Origin: Methylibium petroleiphilum PM1
GTDB lineage: Bacteria > Pseudomonadota > Gammaproteobacteria > Burkholderiales > Burkholderiaceae_C
Direction of reading: 5' to 3'
DNA: 64,000 nt
Assembly (NCBI RefSeq): GCF_000015725.1
Contig: NC_008825.1
Coordinates: 1,364,001-1,428,000, forward strand
Positions 58,178-64,000 of this stretch are shown here, piece by piece (positions within the stretch are counted from its first letter, which is position 1; each line of letters begins with the position of its first letter). A program made the position numbers and the translations under genes. The notes under the pieces are model-generated. The model saw only the letters and a list, made by a program, of their open reading frames with translations, was not told the origin of the DNA and searched no databases.

Positions 58178-59574
58178 GCGAGGTGGTCGCCTTGAGCACT
58201 GCCGGGCCCGCGTTGCTGCCGCTGATCGAACGCGCCGACCTCGACGCGCCGCTGGCCTGGCGCGCGGGTGTCGCTGTCAGCGCGCGCCGGTTCCTGGCCG
58301 ACGTGGCGGCGCAGGCCGCATGCTTGCCGGCCGCCGGCCCGCTGGTCAACCTGTGCGGCGACCGCTATCGCTTCGCGGTCGGCCTGGGCGCAGCGCTGCT
58401 GCGCGGTCGGACCAGCCTGTTGCCGCCGAACGCGCTGCCCGACACGCTGGCGCGCCTGCGCGGGTCCTGGCCAGCGCTCGAAGCCTTGACCGACGATGAA
58501 GCGCTGGAAGTCGACGGCGTGCCGCTGCTGCGGGCGTTGACCGATACGGAGAAGCCGGGTTCGGCAACGGTGCCGCGCATCGCGGCCGACCTGGAAGCCG
58601 CCTGCCTGCTGACCTCGGGGTCCACCGGCGAGCCGCAGCCGCACGCGAAATCCTGGGGTGCAGTGGTCGCCAACATCCGGGCCGCGTCGCTGCGCCTCGC
58701 CGAGGTGCTGGAGCGCCCGTCGCTGGCCGGCCTGAACCTCGTGGCCACGGTGCCGGCGCAGCACAGCTACGGCTTCGAGTCGAGCGTGCTGCTGGCCCTG
58801 CTGGGTGGTGCGGCCTTGGACAGCGGGCGGCCGTTCTACCCGGCCGACATCGTTCAGGCGCTGGCGCGTCTGCCGCGCCCGCGCGCGCTGGTCACCACGC
58901 CGTTTCACTTGAAGACGCTGCTGCTGTCCGGCGTCGCGCTGCCGCCGACCGACCTGCTGCTGTGCGCGACCGCGCCGCTGTCGCCGCAGCTCGCGCTGCA
59001 GGCCGAGCGCGCCTTCGGCGGGCCGCTGGTCGAGATCTATGGTTGCACCGAGGCCGGGCAGGTGGCGACGCGCCGCACGGTGCATGGCGAGTCGTGGCAG
59101 ACCTTCGGCGCGCTGCGCGTGCACAGCGAAGGCGAGGGCGAGTCCGAGCGCTTCATCGTCGACGGCGGCCACGTGCTGCAGCCGACGCCGCTCGCCGACG
59201 TGCTGGAGCTCGAAGGCGCGCAGCGCTTCCGGCTGCTCGGGCGCGCCAACGACCTGATCCACGTGGCCGGCAAGCGCAGTTCGCTGGCGCATCTGAACTA
59301 CCACCTCAACAGCATCGAGGGTGTGGTCGACGGCGCCTTCTGGCTGCCCGAGGACGTGGCCGACGGCGTGGTCCGGCCGGTGGCCTTCGTCGTGGCGCCG
59401 GGACTGAGCAGCGCGCGGATCATCGCGGCCCTGCGTGCACGGCTCGAGGCGGTGTTCGTGCCGCGCCGCGTGCTGCACGTCGATGCGCTGCCGCGCGAGG
59501 CGACCGGCAAGCTCACCAGCGGTGCGCTGGCGCAGTTCGCGCGGGCACGGCTCGACCGGCAGGCCGCACCGTGA
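58174..59574 (+). CDS. Acyl-AMP ligase / acyl-ACP synthetase of the aryl-polyene-type cluster
   Basis: 466 aa ANL-superfamily enzyme. Adenylate P-loop LLTSGSTGEPQPHAKSW; later motifs GGPLVEIYGCTEAGQVATRR and GRANDLIHVAGKRSSL; C-terminal subdomain with the ligase Lys in PREATGKLTSG. It should load the aromatic starter, such as 4-hydroxybenzoate, on the ACP, as ApeH does; the specific acid is not readable. ATG at 58174 overlaps the upstream stop. Confidence 0.87.
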   Translation: MSEVVALSTAGPALLPLIERADLDAPLAWRAGVAVSARRFLADVAAQAACLPAAGPLVNLCGDRYRFAVGLGAALLRGRTSLLPPNALPDTLARLRGSWPALEALTDDEALEVDGVPLLRALTDTEKPGSATVPRIAADLEAACLLTSGSTGEPQPHAKSWGAVVANIRAASLRLAEVLERPSLAGLNLVATVPAQHSYGFESSVLLALLGGAALDSGRPFYPADIVQALARLPRPRALVTTPFHLKTLLLSGVALPPTDLLLCATAPLSPQLALQAERAFGGPLVEIYGCTEAGQVATRRTVHGESWQTFGALRVHSEGEGESERFIVDGGHVLQPTPLADVLELEGAQRFRLLGRANDLIHVAGKRSSLAHLNYHLNSIEGVVDGAFWLPEDVADGVVRPVAFVVAPGLSSARIIAALRARLEAVFVPRRVLHVDALPREATGKLTSGALAQFARARLDRQAAP

Positions 59575-59891
59575 ACGAACCGGCCGTGCACCTCACGCGC
59601 CGCGTGGCGCCCGACCATCCGGCGTTCGCCGGGCATTTCCCGGGGCAGCCGCTGTGGCCCGGCGTGCTGCTGCTGGCCGAAGTGATGGAGGCGTTGCAGG
59701 CCGCGCCGGCACTGGCGGCGCGCCTGGGCGAGCGGCCGACGCTGGCGCAGGCGAAGTTCCTCGCACCGGTAGGCCCGGGCGACACGCTGGTCGTGTTGCT
59801 GTACGACGAGCCGCGCGGCCTGCGCTTCGAGCTGCGGCGCGGTGAGGTGCTGGCGGCCAGCGGCCTGCTGTTGCCGGAGGCCGCGGCATGA
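59571..59891 (+). CDS. Small hotdog 3-hydroxyacyl-ACP dehydratase (ApeI-like)
   Basis: 106 aa. The hotdog segment HPAFAGHFPGQPLWPGVLLL matches FabA/FabZ-like dehydratases, with the active His in AGHFPG. Expected to remove water from the growing polyene chain. GTG start overlaps the ligase stop (GTGA), and the stop overlaps the next ATG. Confidence 0.83.
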   Translation: MNEPAVHLTRRVAPDHPAFAGHFPGQPLWPGVLLLAEVMEALQAAPALAARLGERPTLAQAKFLAPVGPGDTLVVLLYDEPRGLRFELRRGEVLAASGLLLPEAAA

Positions 59892-60853
59892 GCGCGGGCT
59901 CGCACACCAGCCGCCACGGCGATGCCGTCCCGGCCGACTGGACCCGCGAACCCGAGCGCAGCAACGCGACCGCGCTGCGCGTGATGAGCTGGATCGCGCT
60001 GCACTGCGGGCGACGCGTCGCACGCTGGGTGCTGCACCCCATCACGCTGTACTTCCTGCTGTTCGCGGCTGGCCCTCGGCGCCACTCGCGCCGCTACCTG
60101 GGCCGCGCCCTGGGGCGTCCCGCCCGACTGGCCGATGCCTATCGGCAGGTGCATGCCTTCGCGTCGACGATCCTCGATCGCGTCTACTTCCTCAGCGGGC
60201 GCATGGACCTGTTCGATGTGCAGGTGCACGGCGAATCGCTGATCGACGCCACGCTGGCCGACGGCCGAGGTGCTTTCCTGGTGGGGGCGCACCTGGGCAG
60301 CTTCGAGGCGCTGCACGTGGTGGGCCGCACGCGCCCGGCGCTACGCATCGCGATGGTGATGTACCCCGACAACGCCCGCCTCATCAACAGCGCGCTGGCC
60401 GCGGTGGCGCCCGACTTCCGAGCCGACATCATCGCGCTCGGCCGCATGGACTCGATGCTGGCGATCCGCGACTGGCTGGACGCCGGCGGGTTGGCCGGCA
60501 TGCTGGCCGACCGCTCGCTGCCCGAAGGCAGCTCGACCCGATCGAGCAGCGTCAGCCTGCCGTTTCTCGGGCAGCCTGCGGAATTCAACGACGGCCCGTT
60601 CCGGCTCGCCGCGCTGCTGCGACGGCGCGTCGTCTTCATGACCGGGCTCTACCTGGGCGGCAACCGCTACGAGGTCCGCTTCGCGCCGCTGGCCGATTTC
60701 AGCGAGCGTGCCGGTGACCCGGCCGAGCGCGAGCGGCAGATCCGCGCGGCGCTGCAGGCCTATGCCGATCGGCTCGAGGCACTGTGCCGTGAACACCCCT
60801 ACAACTGGTTCAATTTCCATGACTTCTGGCGCGAGGATGCACCCCGTCGTTGA
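59888..60853 (+). CDS. LpxL-type acyltransferase of the aryl-polyene-type cluster
   Basis: 321 aa. Lipid A acyltransferase-like: a hydrophobic segment near residues 45-65 and the catalytic H-x4-E in AFLVGAHLGSFEALHVVGR. Later, GLAGMLADRSLPEGS is typical of the family. It would acylate or attach the polyene lipid. In many clusters this domain is fused to a glycosyltransferase; here it stands alone. ATGA overlap upstream. Confidence 0.85.
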   Translation: MSAGSHTSRHGDAVPADWTREPERSNATALRVMSWIALHCGRRVARWVLHPITLYFLLFAAGPRRHSRRYLGRALGRPARLADAYRQVHAFASTILDRVYFLSGRMDLFDVQVHGESLIDATLADGRGAFLVGAHLGSFEALHVVGRTRPALRIAMVMYPDNARLINSALAAVAPDFRADIIALGRMDSMLAIRDWLDAGGLAGMLADRSLPEGSSTRSSSVSLPFLGQPAEFNDGPFRLAALLRRRVVFMTGLYLGGNRYEVRFAPLADFSERAGDPAERERQIRAALQAYADRLEALCREHPYNWFNFHDFWREDAPRR

Positions 60854-61475
60854 ACGACGCCGCTGCCTGCATCGCCTCGTGCAGGTGGGGGCCTGGCTGG
60901 CGCTGGGAGCGCCCGGCGTGGCGTCGGCCGCGGGGCCGGTCTTCGAGTTGCCGGAGCTGATGGCGCTGCTGGCCCGCCAACGCAGCGGCGAAGCCCGCTT
61001 CACCGAACTGCGCCATGTGCAGGGCCTGGATCAGCCGCTGGAAGCCAGCGGCACGCTCAGCTTCGCGGCGCCGGACCGCTTCTCGCGGCAGACGCTGAAG
61101 CCGCGCCCCGAATCGATGGTGGTGGAGGGCAACACGCTCACCATCCAGCGCAGCGGCCGCAGCCGCAGCTTCGCGCTCGACGCGACGCCCGAACTGGTGG
61201 CGCTGGTGGAGGCGGTGCGCGGCACGCTGACCGGCAACGCGCAGACGCTGACGCGCTATTTCCGCACCACGCTCGCTGGCAGTGCGGACAAGTGGACGCT
61301 CGACCTCGTGCCGGCCGACAGCCGGCTGGCGGGCCAGGTGCGCAGCGTGCGCATCGCCGGCCAGCAGGGCGCGCTGTACAGCATCGAGATGCTGCTGGTG
61401 GGCGGTGACCGCTCCGTGATGAGCATCGAACCGCTGCCCGCCAGCGCGTCGGCCTCGGCCCCGGTGCGGCCCTGA
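60837..61475 (+). CDS. LolA-like outer-membrane lipoprotein carrier
   Basis: 212 aa with a signal-peptide-like N-terminus (CLHRLVQVGAWLALGAPGVA) and a LolA-type beta-barrel part (EASGTLSFAAPDRFSRQTLK, DKWTLDLVPADS). Probable periplasmic shuttle for the polyene lipid. ATG at 60837 with GCGAGG upstream; an ATG at 60819 is an alternative. The gene overlaps its upstream neighbour by 17 bp and the stop overlaps the exporter start (TGATG). Confidence 0.82.
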   Translation: MHPVVERRRCLHRLVQVGAWLALGAPGVASAAGPVFELPELMALLARQRSGEARFTELRHVQGLDQPLEASGTLSFAAPDRFSRQTLKPRPESMVVEGNTLTIQRSGRSRSFALDATPELVALVEAVRGTLTGNAQTLTRYFRTTLAGSADKWTLDLVPADSRLAGQVRSVRIAGQQGALYSIEMLLVGGDRSVMSIEPLPASASASAPVRP

Positions 61476-63883
61476 TGCGTCCCGCCACGCCGTGGCCGCA
61501 TCGGCGCGCCTGGATCGTGCTGACGCTGTGGCTCGCCGGCATGCTGGCGGGGGGCGCGCTGATTGCCCGCACCGGCTTCAGCACCGACCTGTCGGCCTTC
61601 CTTCCGGCGCGCCCCGATGCGAGGCAGCGCGTGCTGATCGAGCAATTGCAGAACGGCGTGGCGGCCCGCACGCTGCTGGTCGGCATCGACGGTGGCGATG
61701 CCGCGCAGCGGGCCCAGGCCTCGCGCACGCTGGCCGCGGCCCTGAGTGACAGCGGCCGTTTCGACCAGGTACAGAACGGCGATCGCAGCCCGGGCTCCGG
61801 CGAATGGGCCGCCGCCGGCACGTGGCTGGTCGAGCATCGCTACCAGCTCAGCCCGGCAGTGACGCCGGAGCGGTTCAGCGTCTCTGGGCTGCGCGACGCG
61901 ATCGACGAGACGCTGTCGCTTCTGGGCACGCCGGCCGGCAACGCGGTCAAGCCGCTGCTCGAGCGCGATCCGACCGGCGAGATGCAGCGCATCGCCGAAT
62001 CGCTGATCCCGGCCAGCGCGCCGCGCAGCGAGGAGGGCGTCTGGGTCGCCCGCACCGCGCCGCGCGCCTTGCTGCTGCTCACCACGCACGCCGCCGGCGC
62101 CGATCTCGACGGCCAGGCCGACACGGTGGCGCAGGTGGAGCGGGCCTTCGCGCCGCTGGCCGCGCAGGGGCTGACGCTTCAGCTCAGCGGCGCGCCGGTG
62201 TTCGCGGTGCACAGCCGTGCGCAGATCGAGCAGGAGGCCATCCAGCTGGCCCTCGTCGGCAGCCTGGTGATGGGCGGCCTGCTGCTGCTGGCGTTCGCCT
62301 CGCTGCCTGCACTGGCGGTGGCGCTGCTGCCGGTGGCGACCGGCATCGTCGCCGGCATCGCGGCGGTGAGTGTCGGCTTCGGCACGGTGCACGGTTTCAC
62401 GCTGGCCTTCGGCAGCACGCTGATCGGCGAGGCGGTCGACTACGCGATCTACTACCTGATCCAGGCGCGCGGGGCCGCGGCACCCGGCGGCGGCTGGCAG
62501 CGCTGGTTGAAGGACAACTGGCCCACGGTGCGGCTGGGCCTGCTCACGTCGGTGTGCGGCTTCGCGGCACTGGCGTTCTCGGGCTTTCCGGGTCTGGCGC
62601 AGCTGGGGGTGTTCTCGATGGCCGGGCTCACCGGTGCCGCACTGGCGACTCGCTTCGTGCTGCCGGTGCTGGTGCCCGACGGCGCGGCCGGGCGAGGGCT
62701 GCGTCAGTCGATGGGTCGCTGGGCCGGCGCCGTGCTGCGGCGGTTGCCGCGGCTGCGCGTGGCCTTCTTCCTGCTCGGCGCCGCGGCGTTGCTGTTGCTT
62801 GCGACGCGCAGCGAGCCGCTGTGGCGCGGCAGCCTCTCTTCGCTCAGCCCGGTGCCGCCGGCGGCGCTGGCGCTGGCCGAGCAGCTGCGGGCCGATCTCG
62901 GTGCCGACACGGCGCGCACGCTGGTGGTCGCCACCGGCGCCGATCCGCAGGCTGCCCTGCGGGCCGCCGAGGCGGCCGGCCAGCGGCTCGATGCGCTGGT
63001 GGCGCAGGGCCTGCTGGCCGGCTACGAATCGCCGGCCCGGCTGCTGCCGAGCGTGGCGACCCAGCGCGCACGCCAGGCCGCCTTGCCCGAGGCGGCCGAG
63101 TTGCGCGAACGGCTGCTGCAGGCCACCGCCGGCGGGCCGCTGAAACCGGCGCGGCTGGAGCCCTTCATTGCCGAGGTGCAGCAGGCCCGCGGCATGACGC
63201 CCGTCGAGCGCGCGGCGCTGGACGGCAACCCTCTGGCGTCGGCGGTCGACGCGCTGATGCTGCCGCGCCGCGACGGCGGCTGGTCGGCCCTGATCGCGCT
63301 GCAGCCGGGCCCGACCGAACTGGGCGCCGAGCGCCTGCGTGCCGCCTTGGAGGGGCTGGGCGGGCTCGAGGTGGTCGACATCGGGCTCGAGCTGAACAGC
63401 CTTTACGGCAGCTACCTGCAGGAGGCCTTCCTGCAGGCGTTGCTGGGTGCGGCTGCGGTGTTGCTGCTGCTGGCCCTCTCGCTGCGCTCGCTCCCGCGGC
63501 TGTTTGCGGTGTGCCTGCCACTCGCGCTGGCGGTGCTGCTCACGCTGGCCGGCCTGGCGCTGCTCGACGTGGCTCTGGGCATCCTGCACCTGGTCGGCCT
63601 GCTGCTGGTGGTGGCGGTGGGCTCGAACTACGCGCTGTTCTTCGACCAGATCCAGAACACTCCGGCGCACGATGCCGCGGCCGTGCCGGCGCTGGTCAGC
63701 GATGACACGCTGGCCTCGCTGCTGCTGGCCAACCTGACCACGGTGGCGTCGTTCGGGCTGATCGCGCTGTCGGACATCCCGGCGCTGTCGGCGATCGGCC
63801 GGGTGGTGGCGCCGGGGGCCCTGCTGGCCCTGTTGCTGGCGGCCGCCTGCTCACGGCCGCTGCGCCTGGAGCGTGCTGCCTGA
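61475..63883 (+). CDS. MMPL/RND-like exporter of the aryl-polyene-type cluster
   Basis: 802 aa predicted exporter (MMPL domain, COG4258 type), two membrane halves each with about six helices around large periplasmic loops (DLSAFLPARPDARQRVL). Diagnostic membrane segments are STLIGEAVDYAIYYLIQARG in the first half and VAVGSNYALFFDQIQN in the second, with the Asp residues expected for proton coupling. It likely moves the aryl-polyene lipid across the inner membrane. ATG at 61475, sharing the TGA-ATG overlap with the carrier gene. Confidence 0.88.
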   Translation: MRPATPWPHRRAWIVLTLWLAGMLAGGALIARTGFSTDLSAFLPARPDARQRVLIEQLQNGVAARTLLVGIDGGDAAQRAQASRTLAAALSDSGRFDQVQNGDRSPGSGEWAAAGTWLVEHRYQLSPAVTPERFSVSGLRDAIDETLSLLGTPAGNAVKPLLERDPTGEMQRIAESLIPASAPRSEEGVWVARTAPRALLLLTTHAAGADLDGQADTVAQVERAFAPLAAQGLTLQLSGAPVFAVHSRAQIEQEAIQLALVGSLVMGGLLLLAFASLPALAVALLPVATGIVAGIAAVSVGFGTVHGFTLAFGSTLIGEAVDYAIYYLIQARGAAAPGGGWQRWLKDNWPTVRLGLLTSVCGFAALAFSGFPGLAQLGVFSMAGLTGAALATRFVLPVLVPDGAAGRGLRQSMGRWAGAVLRRLPRLRVAFFLLGAAALLLLATRSEPLWRGSLSSLSPVPPAALALAEQLRADLGADTARTLVVATGADPQAALRAAEAAGQRLDALVAQGLLAGYESPARLLPSVATQRARQAALPEAAELRERLLQATAGGPLKPARLEPFIAEVQQARGMTPVERAALDGNPLASAVDALMLPRRDGGWSALIALQPGPTELGAERLRAALEGLGGLEVVDIGLELNSLYGSYLQEAFLQALLGAAAVLLLLALSLRSLPRLFAVCLPLALAVLLTLAGLALLDVALGILHLVGLLLVVAVGSNYALFFDQIQNTPAHDAAAVPALVSDDTLASLLLANLTTVASFGLIALSDIPALSAIGRVVAPGALLALLLAAACSRPLRLERAA

Positions 63884-63978
63884 GCGCGGGTCCGGCGCGG
63901 CATTCCGGTCAGCCTGCTGTGGGAAAATTGACGCTTGCAGTAACCCGCCAGCGCCCCGCCACCGCGGCGGCTTTCCCC

Positions 63979-64000
63979 ATGTCCCACGCCTCCTCCTCGA
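63979..64000 (+). CDS. Possible start of the next cluster gene, cut by window edge
   Basis: An ATG at 63979 begins MSHASSS in an open frame to the edge, 95 bp after the exporter. There is no obvious ribosome site in the CTTTCCCC just before it, so the start is tentative. Product not determinable. Confidence 0.25.

Overview
The window is a gene-dense, high-GC stretch with no insertion sequence, prophage, plasmid or CRISPR signature. Gene content and order point to a betaproteobacterium of the order Burkholderiales, probably from the Rubrivivax/Leptothrix/Methylibium group. The assignment rests on yhbY-rlmE-ftsH-folP-glmM followed by a Pst/Pho block, tig-clpP-clpX-lon, hopanoid-type hpnCDE, and an aryl-polyene-like lipid cluster. 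It is inference from synteny and protein sequence; no database was searched.

Layout. 1-5.5 kb: ribosome and envelope maintenance (yhbY, rlmE, ftsH, folP, glmM). 5.5-12.9 kb: a FAS1 lipoprotein divergent from the phosphate operon pstSCAB-phoU-phoB-phoR, with Pho-box-like repeats facing both ways. 12.9-18.3 kb, minus strand: a MATE exporter, an ArnT-like glycosyltransferase, zinc-independent L31, rho and thioredoxin. 18.4-24.3 kb: a two-gene AddB/AddA-type nuclease-helicase. 24.3-27.6 kb, minus strand: hpnC-hpnD-hpnE for squalene. 27.6-32.0 kb: a two-gene RND efflux pump behind a promoter carrying a palindromic operator. 32.1-38.2 kb: tRNA-Leu(UAG), tig, clpP, clpX, lon. 38.3-39.0 kb: tRNA-Gly(GCC), tRNA-Cys(GCA) and a tRNA-Leu(UAA) gene split by a 241-nt group I intron. 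39.0-44.6 kb: murI, then etfB-etfA, an acyl-CoA dehydrogenase and a nitronate monooxygenase-like gene. 44.6-56.5 kb: mixed periplasmic and accessory genes, including an FKBP isomerase, a YVTN propeller, LysE, a phasin-like protein, dodecin, an M48 protease, a Tat aldo/keto reductase, a GST, an MFS-like transporter and glnS. 57.2 kb to the right edge: the start of an aryl-polyene-type operon (ACP, membrane protein, acyl-AMP ligase, dehydratase, acyltransferase, LolA-like carrier, MMPL exporter) that runs out of the window.

How the genes work together. The Pst/Pho genes form a phosphate uptake and sensing module. ftsH, clpP-clpX and lon are the main ATP-dependent proteases; ftsH, clpP and lon each have an upstream element resembling a heat-shock sigma-32 promoter with the same 13-bp spacing. 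EtfAB would take electrons from acyl-CoA dehydrogenases such as the one next to it.

The most striking item is the tRNA-Leu(UAA) gene. Removing 38677-38917 restores a normal anticodon loop. The removed segment carries paired P2, P3, P4, P5, P7 and P9 elements of a compact group I ribozyme, placed after the anticodon wobble base, as in cyanobacterial tRNA-Leu(UAA).
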